40,158 bases of DNA from Dehalococcoidia bacterium (GTDB lineage Bacteria; Chloroflexota; Dehalococcoidia; Lucifugimonadales; Australimonadaceae): contig JAGWBE010000006.1 of assembly GCA_021296055.1 (NCBI GenBank), positions 1-40,158 of the forward strand, given 5' to 3'. The notes beneath the pieces were generated by a model. That model searched no databases and was not told where the DNA came from. It worked only from the letters and a program-made list of their open reading frames with translations. Below, piece after piece: positions 9,330-18,700 of this stretch (the stretch's first letter is position 1; each line of letters starts with the position of its first letter). Made by a program: the position numbers and the translations under genes.

Positions 9330-9581
9330 CTACGCCCTCAGGTAACGCAGCGCTTTGACGGCAGTCGGCGCCGGGAGCACGACGTAGGCGTCGCCCGTCG
9401 AAGGCCTGGGAACCTCCCGTCCGTCGTGGATGCGGGCGGCTATGGCTTCCTCAAGCGCGTGGACGGCATAGGCGGCGGCCTCCTCGCGGTCAGCGCCAAA
9501 GGTAGTCAGCTCCGCAAAGTCGGGCGACGTGACCAGGACAGCACCATCGTCCTCTTCGAGTTTCAGCGGATAGGCGAGCAT
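9330..9581 (-). CDS. hicB: HicB-family antitoxin-like protein
   Basis: 83 residues with the HicB degraded-RNase H fold pattern: LAYPLKLEEDDGAVLVTSPDFAELTTFGADREEAAAYA, then a helix with ALEEAIAARI. No C-terminal HTH or ribbon-helix-helix DNA-binding domain is visible, so this is the short HicB type. Its ATG overlaps the stop of the upstream hicA remnant (TGATG), the arrangement of a hicAB pair. The cognate toxin is truncated, so this may now be a solitary antitoxin. Confidence 0.75.
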   Translation of the reverse strand: MLAYPLKLEEDDGAVLVTSPDFAELTTFGADREEAAAYAVHALEEAIAARIHDGREVPRPSTGDAYVVLPAPTAVKALRYLRA

Positions 9582-9730
9582 CAGTCCAACCCCAGGTCGC
9601 GCTTGATTTTCGCGATGAGCCCGCGCCCCAACTCCTTGCGCCCTCCGTGCATCGGCAATTGGCTTGTGCGGTTGCCGCGCCGGACAGTGAGATGTCCGCT
9701 GCCGCCATGATGGGACTGGAGTGTATGCAT
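9581..9730 (-). pseudogene. hicA: hicA mRNA-interferase toxin, 5'-truncated remnant
   Basis: A 49-residue frame reading on the minus strand from ATG at 9730, with SHHGGSGHLTVRRGN, LPMHGGRKELGRGL and IAKIKRDLGL. These match the His-containing strand, the PMHG..KELG..L turn and the terminal helix of HicA. HicA is normally 60-80 residues; the N-terminal helix and first strand (usually ending GSHH) are missing. In that frame a TGA lies nine codons upstream, inside the 3' end of the MFS gene (stop at 9739), so the missing part is not simply mis-annotated. The stop overlaps the hicB start. The catalytic His (7 or 8) is present, but the fold is probably incomplete. Confidence 0.65.
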
Positions 9731-9738
9731 TGCGCCCT

Positions 9739-11049
9739 CTACCCTATTCCACGTTCAGCGTCCTCCCCTTTCGGCCGCGGCAGCGGGCGCGCGAGGTAGA
9801 GCAGCAGCGCCGCGAGCACCCACATCGCTAAGAGCGCGACGAAGACTAGTTCGTAGGAGCCGAGGCCGTCGCGCAGCAGGCCGATTCCCGCCGGGCTGAC
9901 GGCCATGGCCGCCGACGCAAAGGGCTGGAACACGCCGAGAATCGCCCCTAGGTGGCGGCGTCCGTAGTAGTTCGCCCAGATGAGCGGCTGGAGGGACAGT
10001 GCGCCCCCTAGCGTAATGCCCTGCAACGCGCCGTAGGCGAGCGCCATCGGCCCGTTCTGCACCAGCAGCAGCGTCAGCAACGCCAACGCCGTCGTCAGCG
10101 CCTGCGCGATGCTCACCGTCCGCACGTGGTGTCGCTCCACCAGGAACCCCCACACGACGCGGGAGAGGAGCGAGAACGCGCCGTAGGTCGTAACCGCGCC
10201 CGCGGCGGTTGCGGACGACAGTCCGATGTCGCGGAAGTGCGCCGCCCAGTTGGAGGTCAGCCCTACCAGCGTGGGCGCGGTCAGCACCATCACGCCGACG
10301 ATGAGCCACGTCGTGCGGTGGCGCGCCGCCTCGCGCGGCGTGTAGCTGCGCTCCTCCTGTACACCGCTCGCCGCCGCCGCGCTCGCCCGTTCCAACGCCT
10401 CCTCGGGCGTGTCGCCGTCGGGCAGCAGTCCCATGTCCTCCGGCGCACGGCGCATCAACAGCGCGACAGGGATGAGCAGCGCGAGCGAACTGATCCCTAT
10501 CGCGACCCACGCCGTGCGCCAGCCGAAGGCGTTGATGGCCGCCTCAGCGAAGAGCGGGTAGACCATCGCTGAGACCGCGGTGCCCATGCTGCCGACGGCG
10601 ATCGCCCGCGCCCGCATCCGCACGAACCACTTGGGCACGAGCGCGAGGTGCGCAAACCCGCCCCCTGCGGCGAACCCCGCGCCCGACACTAGCCCGAACA
10701 CGACGATGAAGTGCCACGGCTCCTGGACACGGGAAGAGAGGATCATCCCCACGCCGACCAAGACACTGCTGACAGTGAGAATGACGGGCGGCCATCCGCG
10801 CCGGTCCATCAGCGGTTGCAGCAGCGGCGAGAGCGCCGCCAGCAGCACGAGACCTAAGGTCAATGGGAAAAGGAGCGTGGCGCGGCTCCACCCCAGCTCC
10901 TCCTCCATTGGCACGATGAAGATGCTGAAGCCGAACACCATCGGCCCACCAGCGGCGAATCCCGCCAGGAAGAAACCGGCGACGATCACCCAGCCGTAGT
11001 AGAAGGGCAGTCTCCGGGGAAGGCCCGTGCGGGCCGCAGGCGGAGGCAT
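9739..11049 (-). CDS. MFS transporter, oxalate/formate-antiporter or monocarboxylate-type
   Basis: 436 residues, about 12 hydrophobic segments. The start FYYGWVIVAGFFLAGFAAG followed by FSIFIVPMEEELGWSR is characteristic of the MFS subgroup containing OxlT-like and monocarboxylate transporters. A cytoplasmic loop rich in charge lies in the middle (about 205-245). Substrate likely a small organic anion; this is by family only. A -10-like TAGACT (complement of 11059-11064) lies nine bases before the ATG and no Shine-Dalgarno is seen. The gene's 3' end abuts the hicA remnant. Confidence 0.85.
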   Translation of the reverse strand: MPPPAARTGLPRRLPFYYGWVIVAGFFLAGFAAGGPMVFGFSIFIVPMEEELGWSRATLLFPLTLGLVLLAALSPLLQPLMDRRGWPPVILTVSSVLVGVGMILSSRVQEPWHFIVVFGLVSGAGFAAGGGFAHLALVPKWFVRMRARAIAVGSMGTAVSAMVYPLFAEAAINAFGWRTAWVAIGISSLALLIPVALLMRRAPEDMGLLPDGDTPEEALERASAAAASGVQEERSYTPREAARHRTTWLIVGVMVLTAPTLVGLTSNWAAHFRDIGLSSATAAGAVTTYGAFSLLSRVVWGFLVERHHVRTVSIAQALTTALALLTLLLVQNGPMALAYGALQGITLGGALSLQPLIWANYYGRRHLGAILGVFQPFASAAMAVSPAGIGLLRDGLGSYELVFVALLAMWVLAALLLYLARPLPRPKGEDAERGIG

Positions 11050-11125
11050 AAGGCGCGCAGTCTACACGGGGGGCGTCTTCTATCCGCCCTTCGATTCCCC
11101 TCTATCCCGGAGGGAGAGAGACCCT

Positions 11126-13513
11126 CTACCCTAACCGCACCTCCGTCGCGCCATCGCCGCCGCGTTCGGGCGGCGCGTAGTCGAAGGCCGCCACCGCCGC
11201 GTGGCTCGCCAGATGACGCCATACGCCGTGCCGCAGCGCGCCCGTCCCTTTGCCGTGGACGATGCGCACGGCGTCTTGGCTGTCGCGCAGCGCGCGGTCT
11301 AGGAATGCGTCCAACTGCTCTAGGCATTCGTGGACGCGCTGGCCGCGCACGTCCAACTCGATGTTCGATTGCCCCAAGCCATCGTCGGCTAGGCGAATGG
11401 TCGTGCGCGGAGGCGGCGCGTCGGCGAGCGCATCCGTCTTCCTCACTTGGGATGCCGCCAGCTGCACGCGCGCGCTTCCCACACGCACCTCGACGCGCCC
11501 CGAGTCATCCGGGCCGTCCGCTAGCGTCCCGATGATTCCCAACGACGCGACCTCCACTGTGTCGCCTGGAGCAAATTCTGGGGATGGCGAGCGCGCGTTC
11601 GGCGCGCTCCAATTGCGCGGACGGAGGCTGCGCTGCACGGCGGCCACCTCGTCCCGCACAGCGGCAATCTCACCGGCAGAGGGAGGCGGCGCAGCGGATG
11701 TTTGCCACGCGGCAGCAGCCTCGGCGCGCTTGAGGCGCGCCATCACCTCGCGGGCATGGGTTTGGAGCGAGCGGCGCGTCTCCTCTACGACCGCTGCGCG
11801 CGCCGCAGCCGCCTCAGCGAGTTGGCGCTCCATCTCCGCCTGCGCCGCGGCGGCTTCGCGGCGCGCCGCCTCCGCCTCATCCAGGCGTTGGCGCAGCGTT
11901 TCGCGCTCGCGCTGCATCGCCTCCAAGAGTTCCTCAGTGGTGCGCCGCTGCGGGTCTTGGAGCGCCTCGGCTGCCCGCACTACCTCCGCGTCCAGGCCGA
12001 TCCGCCGCGCGATGGCGAAGGCGTAGCTGCGCCCTGGCGCGCCTCGCGTGAGGCGGTAGGTCGGCGCGAGCGTATCTGCGTCGAGTTCCACGCTCGCGTT
12101 GGCGTAACTCTCGTGTCCCTCCGCAAAAGCCGCTACCGCCCGGTGGTGCGTAGTGGCTACGGTGAGCGCGCCGCGCTCCGCGAGATGCGCGAGGATGGCC
12201 TGCGCCAGCGCCGAACCTTCCTCCGGGTCGGTGGACGTGCCGGCCTCGTCCAGCAGCACGAGGGAGCGTTCGGTTGCGGCGCGCAGGATGGCCGCGATGT
12301 TGGCCACGTGCGACGAGAAGGTGGAGACGGACGCCTGGATGCTCTGTTGGTCGCCCACGTCGGCGTACACCGCATCGAAGACTGGCAAGCGGGTGGTGGG
12401 CGCGCACGGCGTTTGCAGCCCCGCCTGGTGCATCAGCGCCAACAACCCCAACGTCTTCAGCGCCACCGTCTTTCCGCCGGTGTTCGGCCCGGTGACCACT
12501 AGGCCCGACGGCGCCGTCTCGAAATCCATCGATACCGGCTCCGCGCTCCCTTCGAGCAGCGGATGGCGTCCTTCGTGCAAGCGCGACGGGCCGCCGCTCA
12601 GGATGGGCGACGCGCCGTTGGCGAGCGCATAGCGCGCCTTGGCCAGCGTCGCGTCCAGCCTGCCCGCAAGCTCCAGCGCGTAGCCCAGGTCGGCGGCGCG
12701 CCGTCCGACGCTTGCCGAGAGGCGGCGTAGGATGCGTTCGCTCTCCTCGCGCTCCGCCGCCGCGCGCTCGCGCCAGGCGTTCGTCGCCTCCACCGCCTCG
12801 ATCGGCTCCACGAACAGCGTCGCGCCCGAATCGGACACCGCGTGGACGATGCCCGGCAGCCGCCCTCGGAACTCCGATTTGACGGGCGCCACCAGCCGCT
12901 CGTTGCGCACGGTGACCAGTTGCTCTTGGAGCGCCTCGGCGCGCCCCAGTGCGCGCTCAACGCGGTCGAGGGCGCGGCGGTAGGCGGCGCGCGTCTCCGC
13001 GCGAGCCTCGCGCAAATAGGGCGTGGCGTCGTCGAGCAGTTCGCCCGAAGGGGACACCTTGGCGCGCAATTCGCGCTCCAGGCCGCGCAGGTCGGGCACC
13101 GCGCGGGCTATCGCGTGAAGATGCGGGACGCGGCGGCGGACGCGCGCGCCGAGCGCCTTGGCGCGCCGCACGAGGCCGATGGCGTCGGCTACGGCGTGGA
13201 GTTCGTCGCCCGTCAGCGCCGCCCACAGCGCGGCGCGCTCGAGGATGGGGCGCACGTCTCGTGTCATCGTCAGGTTGGGCGAGCCGTCCTCTTCGAGCAG
13301 CAGGCGCGCCTCGGCCGTCTCCGCTTGGCGCACGGCGACCAAATCGGCGTCGTAGGCGGGTTCGAGGGTTAAGACGAGTTCGCGGGAGATGGGGTTGGCT
13401 GCGTACTGCGCGAGTTGCGCGCGGACCGCGTCGAACTCGAGCAGCGCAAGCGAGCGCGCCCTGAGCCGCACCCGCTCGTCTCCGCCGCTAGGAGCCGCCG
13501 CCGAATCTGTCAT
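11126..13513 (-). CDS. mutS2: MutS2 family DNA/ribosome-associated ATPase
   Basis: 795 residues. MutS core with Walker A TGPNTGGKT at about 341-349, signature STFSSHVANI, Walker B LVLLDEAGTSTDPEEG, then a long Glu/Ala/Arg coiled coil (about 525-610) and a C-terminal Smr domain with LDVRG and HGKGTGALR. MutS2 suppresses homologous recombination in some bacteria and splits collided ribosomes in others. No mismatch-recognition domain is present, which separates it from MutS. ATG at 13513 is preceded 7 bp upstream by TACAAT (complement of 13521-13526), suggesting a leaderless message. Divergent from coaE. Confidence 0.95.
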   Translation of the reverse strand: MTDSAAAPSGGDERVRLRARSLALLEFDAVRAQLAQYAANPISRELVLTLEPAYDADLVAVRQAETAEARLLLEEDGSPNLTMTRDVRPILERAALWAALTGDELHAVADAIGLVRRAKALGARVRRRVPHLHAIARAVPDLRGLERELRAKVSPSGELLDDATPYLREARAETRAAYRRALDRVERALGRAEALQEQLVTVRNERLVAPVKSEFRGRLPGIVHAVSDSGATLFVEPIEAVEATNAWRERAAAEREESERILRRLSASVGRRAADLGYALELAGRLDATLAKARYALANGASPILSGGPSRLHEGRHPLLEGSAEPVSMDFETAPSGLVVTGPNTGGKTVALKTLGLLALMHQAGLQTPCAPTTRLPVFDAVYADVGDQQSIQASVSTFSSHVANIAAILRAATERSLVLLDEAGTSTDPEEGSALAQAILAHLAERGALTVATTHHRAVAAFAEGHESYANASVELDADTLAPTYRLTRGAPGRSYAFAIARRIGLDAEVVRAAEALQDPQRRTTEELLEAMQRERETLRQRLDEAEAARREAAAAQAEMERQLAEAAAARAAVVEETRRSLQTHAREVMARLKRAEAAAAWQTSAAPPPSAGEIAAVRDEVAAVQRSLRPRNWSAPNARSPSPEFAPGDTVEVASLGIIGTLADGPDDSGRVEVRVGSARVQLAASQVRKTDALADAPPPRTTIRLADDGLGQSNIELDVRGQRVHECLEQLDAFLDRALRDSQDAVRIVHGKGTGALRHGVWRHLASHAAVAAFDYAPPERGGDGATEVRLG

Positions 13514-13520
13514 AAGGCCG

Positions 13521-13526
13521 ATTGTA
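13521..13526 (-). promoter_or_regulatory. -10 box of mutS2, leaderless geometry
   Basis: TACAAT on the minus strand, followed by 7 bases and the mutS2 ATG. Transcription would start at or beside the A of the ATG. No convincing -35 is seen. Confidence 0.45.
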
Positions 13527-13553
13527 TCCGCCCGCCCGCTGCCGGGCTTGCAG

Positions 13554-13562
13554 TGCTACAAT
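13554..13562 (+). promoter_or_regulatory. extended -10 promoter of the coaE operon
   Basis: TGC followed by TACAAT (13557-13562), the TGn extended -10 form. The predicted start, near 13569, leaves a leader of about 47 nt before the coaE GTG. It overlaps the mutS2 divergent region. Confidence 0.45.
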
Positions 13563-13615
13563 GTCCCACTGCCCGCGAGGGGGCTTCCTGACACCTCGGC
13601 CGGGCGGGAGCGGAC

Positions 13616-14236
13616 GTGCGGGTCATCGGCTTGACAGGCGGCATCGGGACGGGCAAGAGCACGCTTGCGGCGGCGCTCGCCGAGATGGGAGCGAGCATCG
13701 TCGACGCCGACGCCGAGGGGCACGCGGCCTACCGTCCCGGCGCGCCGGGCTGGCGGCGCGTGGCCAACCTGTTCGGCTTGCGCGTCATCGGCGACGCCGG
13801 CTCCATCAACCGCAAGGCGCTCGGCGACGTTGTGTTCAACGACCCCGACGCTATGCGCCGCTTGAACGAGGCCGTCCATCCCCTCATTCGCGCGCGCGTC
13901 GAGGAGCGCCTGGCCGCCCTGCGGGACCAGGGCGCGCGCATCGCCGTCCTGCACGCCGCGCTGCTGCTCCAGGCCGGTTGGGACGACCTGGTGGACGAGG
14001 TGTGGACGGTTACGGCGCCCCCCGGCGCGGCGGCGGAGCGCCTCGCGGCCCGCCGCGGACTTACGCCGGACGAGGCGCGGGCGCGCATCGAAGCCCAAGG
14101 GCCGCAGAACGTGTTCGTCGAACGGGCGGACGTCATCATCGAAAACGACGGAACCAGCGACGACCTCCGCCAAAAGGCGCGCAGCCTGTGGGCGGAGCGA
14201 GTCGAATCTGAAGGGACAACGCATGACCCAGACTGA
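13616..14236 (+). CDS. coaE: dephospho-CoA kinase CoaE
   Basis: 206 residues; last step of CoA synthesis, phosphorylating the 3'-OH of dephospho-CoA. P-loop GLTGGIGTGKST at about 5-16; DADAEGH matches the conserved substrate-site D-D/E motif; the lid region carries RLAARRGLTPDEARARI. GTG start with GGGAG five bases upstream. It heads a six-gene run: the next gene begins 14 bases before its stop. Confidence 0.93.
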   Translation: MRVIGLTGGIGTGKSTLAAALAEMGASIVDADAEGHAAYRPGAPGWRRVANLFGLRVIGDAGSINRKALGDVVFNDPDAMRRLNEAVHPLIRARVEERLAALRDQGARIAVLHAALLLQAGWDDLVDEVWTVTAPPGAAAERLAARRGLTPDEARARIEAQGPQNVFVERADVIIENDGTSDDLRQKARSLWAERVESEGTTHDPD

Positions 14237-15092
14237 CCAGGCGCACAAGACCACCAGCATCGAGGAGTATTTCGTAGAGCACGAGCCGTTCTACCTGCCT
14301 GTGTCCGACGAGGTGGCGCTGTTCGAGGCCGCCTATCGCGAGCGCGTCCCCGTGCTGCTGAAGGGGCCGACCGGCTCCGGCAAGACGCGGTTCGTGGAAT
14401 ACATGGCGTGGAGGATGTCGCGCGAGATGAGCCAGATGCAGGGGCGGCGCAACGGCGGCGTGCCCCTGGTCACCGTCGCCTGCCACGAAGACTTGACCGC
14501 CAGCGACCTCGTTGGGCGCTACCTGCTCGAGGTCGAGGGCACGCGCTGGATCGACGGCCCGTTGACGCGGGCGGTGAAGTTCGGCGGCATCTGCTACCTC
14601 GACGAGATCGTCGAGGCGCGCAAGGACACCACCGTCCTTATCCACCCCCTCGCCGACCACCGGCGGTTGCTGCACATCGAGAAACTGGGCGAGGTAGTCG
14701 AAGCGCACCCCAACTTCCTGATGGTGATCTCGTATAACCCCGGCTACCAGACGGCGCTGAAAGACCTCAAGCACTCCACGCGCCAGCGCTTCATCGCCAT
14801 CGAGTTCGACTTCCCGCCCCGCGAACTGGAAGGCCCTATCATCGAGCACGAGAGCGGCGTCGACCTGGACACGGCCAAGCAATTGGCGCTGCTGGGCGAG
14901 AAGGTGCGCAACCTGCGCGGCCACAGCCTGCAAGAGGGCGTCAGCACGCGCTTGCTCATCTACGCAGGGAAGCTGATGAGCAAGGGCATCGCCCCGCGCC
15001 GCGCGTGCGAGGTTGCGGTCGTGTGGGGCCTTACTGACGACGCGGAAGTGCAACGCAGTGTCAGCGAAGTCGTCACCTCCATCTTCCCCTAG
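14223..15092 (+). CDS. CbbQ/NirQ/NorQ-type MoxR-family AAA+ ATPase
   Basis: 289 residues. Walker A GPTGSGKT at 48-55, Walker B GICYLDEIVEA at about 122-132, sensor 1 in FLMVISYNPGY, arginine finger region KHSTRQRFIAIEFDFP, and a C-terminal helical lid. Closest to CbbQ/NorQ, AAA+ rings that work with a VWA partner (CbbO/NorD) to remodel or load a metal into a target enzyme such as Rubisco or NO reductase. Its VWA partner is the giant gene at 15709, one gene downstream. It overlaps coaE by 14 bp. Neither Rubisco nor NO reductase is in the window. Confidence 0.92.
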   Translation: MTQTDQAHKTTSIEEYFVEHEPFYLPVSDEVALFEAAYRERVPVLLKGPTGSGKTRFVEYMAWRMSREMSQMQGRRNGGVPLVTVACHEDLTASDLVGRYLLEVEGTRWIDGPLTRAVKFGGICYLDEIVEARKDTTVLIHPLADHRRLLHIEKLGEVVEAHPNFLMVISYNPGYQTALKDLKHSTRQRFIAIEFDFPPRELEGPIIEHESGVDLDTAKQLALLGEKVRNLRGHSLQEGVSTRLLIYAGKLMSKGIAPRRACEVAVVWGLTDDAEVQRSVSEVVTSIFP

Positions 15093-15699
15093 CGCCGAGG
15101 GCTCGCTCGCCGAGGGCTCGCTCGCCGACGCGCTGCGCCGGCGCCTCGCGGACCGGACGCCTATCGCGGAGGCCGCCGACGGGGCGCGCCCCGCTGCCGT
15201 GCTCGTTCCCCTCTACCACGACGGCGCGCAGTGGCAAGTGGTGCTGAACGTGCGCTCCATGCGCCTGGCGGAGCACAAGGGAGAGATAGCCTTCCCAGGC
15301 GGCTCGATGGAGGAGAGCGACGCGGACGCCCAGGCTTGCGCCCTGCGCGAGGCGTGGGAGGAGATGGGCATCCGCCCTGAGGCCGTGGACGTGCTCGGCC
15401 CGCTGGATACGGTGTTGACGCGCACCGGCTTCATCGTGTGGCCGACCGTCGGCGCAATCCCCTACCCTTACGGCTTCAAGCCCGACCTCCGCGAAGTGGC
15501 GGAGGTTGTCCACGCGCCGCTCCGCGCCTTCCTGGATTCCGCGTCGCTGCGGTGCGAGCGGCGGACGGAGCGCGATGGCGCGGCAGCCGACCGCGTCGCC
15601 TACGCCTGGGCAGGGCGGCTGGTCTACGGCGCGACGGCGGTTATCCTGACGCAGCTGCTGGACGCCGTGCGCGGCGCCGAGCAAGCGGACGCGGCGTAA
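15058..15699 (+). CDS. NUDIX hydrolase, CoA pyrophosphatase (YeaB/NUDT7)-like
   Basis: About 213 residues from GTG 15058, which overlaps the AAA+ gene by 35 bp; an ATG at 15013 would overlap by 80. The NUDIX box reads GGSMEESDADAQACALREAW with EEMGI next, fitting Gx5Ex7REUxEExGU. The segment NVRSMRLAEHKGEIAFPGG just before it is the CoA-pyrophosphatase signature region that hydrolyses CoA to phosphopantetheine and 3',5'-ADP. The N-terminus contains a perfect 15-bp tandem duplication (15094-15108 and 15109-15123) encoding AEGSL twice. It lies between the AAA+ and VWA genes in one operon with coaE. Confidence 0.85.
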   Translation: MSAKSSPPSSPSAEGSLAEGSLADALRRRLADRTPIAEAADGARPAAVLVPLYHDGAQWQVVLNVRSMRLAEHKGEIAFPGGSMEESDADAQACALREAWEEMGIRPEAVDVLGPLDTVLTRTGFIVWPTVGAIPYPYGFKPDLREVAEVVHAPLRAFLDSASLRCERRTERDGAAADRVAYAWAGRLVYGATAVILTQLLDAVRGAEQADAA

Positions 15700-15708
15700 G
15701 GAGACTCC

Positions 15709-18700
15709 GTGCCTACCCCTGACCTACAGCACGTGCTGGCTGACCTGAAGCGCTACCCCGCCGCTCTCAATGGCGCGTTCGAGGCGTCGCTGCCGCAGAT
15801 CGAGCACGCCGCGGGCGCCGTTGAGCAAGTGCGCTGGGCGCAGGAGGGTCTGCGCATCGCGCGTCAGACCGCCCGATCGTGGGAGCCCGCCGCCGAGTAC
15901 TTCCGCGCAAGTCCCCGCGTGCTCCAGGCGCTCAGCTATCCCCAGTTCCAGCGCTGGGTGGACAGCGGCATCGAACTCTGCGCCGACTCTCCCACTATGG
16001 CTGCCGCCTACTTCCGCGCCAGTCCGGGCGTGCTGCCTCACCTGCTGCCGCGCAACGTCGCGGGATGGGCGGCGCTCGGACGCGGCCTATCGCGCGGCAC
16101 GTGGAAGTCGGCCAGCCTCGCCGCGCGCTTCTTTGACGCCAGCGTCGACCTCGCGGCGCACCTCTCATTCCGCGAAATGCAAGGCTTCGTAGCGCTGGTG
16201 GACGCGCTTTCCTACCGCTCCTACGACCTCGCCGCCGACTGCCTGCACCTCGGCCAGCGCATCCTGCCCACCGTCGCCGAGCGCGAGGAGATCATCTCCC
16301 TCGCCTCCGCCGCGGTCGACGGCAGTTGGCGCGAGGTGCGCGGCTGCTTCGAGGGCGCGTCCAAGGTGAATGCGACCGTCAACCGCCCTCTCCGCGCCCG
16401 CTTCTACAGACTGACCGAGCAGTTGACGCGGCGGGGCCTGTCCAACATCTCCCTCTTCCTTTCCGAGTCCACGCAGTCGATGGCGCGCATCCCTCAGGAC
16501 GCGCAGGACGGCGTCGTCGCCAAGGCGGAGGACCTCGTTAACTTCTCCCACGAGGCCGTAACCTCCTTCCTCACCATGGCGCCGTCCGTGCTCCAACGCA
16601 TCAGCGGCGCGCAGTTCCAGCAGTGGTACGACCAAGGCCGCGAGCTGCTGACCGAGAATCAGGACGGCGGCGTGGCCTACTTCCGCGTCGAGAGTTCGCG
16701 CTCCGAGCGCGTGCTCGACCAGCTCTCCTCCACCATCGAACTGGAGAAGGTCAAGGGGCTGCTCACCGCCTACGCCAACGCGCTCGCAGGCTCGGAGGTG
16801 CAGCTGGAGGCGGCGACCGAGGCGGCCCACAAGAATGTCGGTTGGGTGGAGATCGAGCAGGCCGCGACCGACGGCTCGCACGTGTACCTCCCGCCCGTCG
16901 TCGAGCGCCGTCCCACGAAGGAGGAGAACTTCTCGTGGCTCAAGGTCGTCGCCACGCACCAGGTCGGCCACATCGAGTTCGGCTCCTTCGAGTTCGACTT
17001 CGAACGCCCCGCCGCGCTGTTCGAGGATCTGCGCGGACGCCTGGAGGAGGAAGCGCCCGCACAGGCGGCCACCTCCATCGCCCGCTTCTTCAACCTCTTC
17101 CCCAACAGGACGCTCGCCGCCGACGTCTTCGGCGTCGTAGAGGACGCGCGGATGGACTTCGGCGTCGTCGCCCAGTACCGCGGCCTCGCTCCCCACTACC
17201 GCGGCGTCCAGCGTGAGGCGCTGTCCGCCCGCCCCATGATCCACGAACTGCCCTTGCAGCAGGCAATGGTCGAACTGCTGATCCGCCTCAGCCTCCAGCA
17301 GTTGCGCGAGTTGCCGATACCCAAGGACTACGGCAAGGAGGCGCGGCAACTGGCGGGATTGCTGCGCCGCGTGCAGGACACATCGGCGACGGTGGAGGAC
17401 GCGGCGGAGGCGGCCATACGCATGTACACGGTGATTAGCCGCTTGCCCAACGAGGTCATCCCCCCCGAGGAGTGGAACGAGGAAGACCTACAGGACGCGC
17501 AGTACCAGGAACAGGACGCCGATCAGGTGGTGTCGCTGTTCAAGCAGGAGGGCGTTCCCGGCAAAGAGAGCGACGGCGAGGAGTACGAATCGCCGGAGGA
17601 CGTGGACTACCGGGGCAACTTCAAGCCGGAGATGGTGCAGCTCCTCTCCATGATGCGCGGCCTTTCGCAGGACGAGGAAGGAGAGAACGACCTCGACGCG
17701 CTCACACAGGAGGCGCTGGAGGAGCTGCTGCGCAACAGCGTGGACATCGACGCGGAGAACGAGGCGGACATCAGCGCCATCGCCAACAACCTGATGAAGG
17801 AGACCGCCGCAAGCACGCCGCCAAAGGGCGACGGCGCCGGCCACACCGACATCCCCCACCAGGACGAGGACGGCGGCGCGCTCGACCCCATCGAGCCGCG
17901 CTCTTATGTCTATGACGAGTGGGACTTCCGCGCCGACGACTACCGCCCCCGCTGGTGCGTTGTCCAAGAGAAGCAGGTCTCCGCCGGGGACGCGCGCTTC
18001 TTCCAAGACACGCTGCGCGCCAACTCCGGCCTGATGGAGCAGATCCGCCGCCAGTTCGAGTCGGTGCGCCCTGAGATGTACCGCCGCGTCAAGCACCTCC
18101 CCGAAGGCGAGGACGTGGACTTCGACGCCGCCCTTGAGGCCGTGGTGGACATCCGCTCGCGCCGCACGCCCAACGAGCGCATCTACTGGCGCCGCAACAA
18201 GGCGGAGCGCGACGTGGCGGTCGTGTTCCTCCTTGACATGAGCGCGTCCACCGCCGAGGCGGTCGAGGAAGCGCGCCGCGAAGGCGCCGATTGGGACGTG
18301 CCCTCCGACCCCGTTGCCTACACCCTCTGGCTCCGCACGCGGCGCGGCGAGGGCGCCAAGCGCCAGTACAAGCGCATCATCGACGTGGAGAAGGAGTCGA
18401 TGGTGCTCCTTATGACCGCCCTCGACGCCATCGGCGACCGCTACGGCGTCTACGGCTTCTCCGGCTTCGGGCGCGAGAACGTCGAGTTCTACGTCATCAA
18501 GGAGCCGGAGGAGCAGATGTCGGACAAGGTGAAGCGGCGCCTCGACAAGGTATCGCCGCTCCACGCCACGCGCATGGGCCCGGCCATCCGCCACGCCACT
18601 ACCAAGTTGGAGCAGATCGACGCCAAGACCAAGTTCCTTTTCGTCCTCAGCGACGGGCGCCCCCAAGACCGAGGCTACAGCCGCGAGGGGGTCGAGAAGG

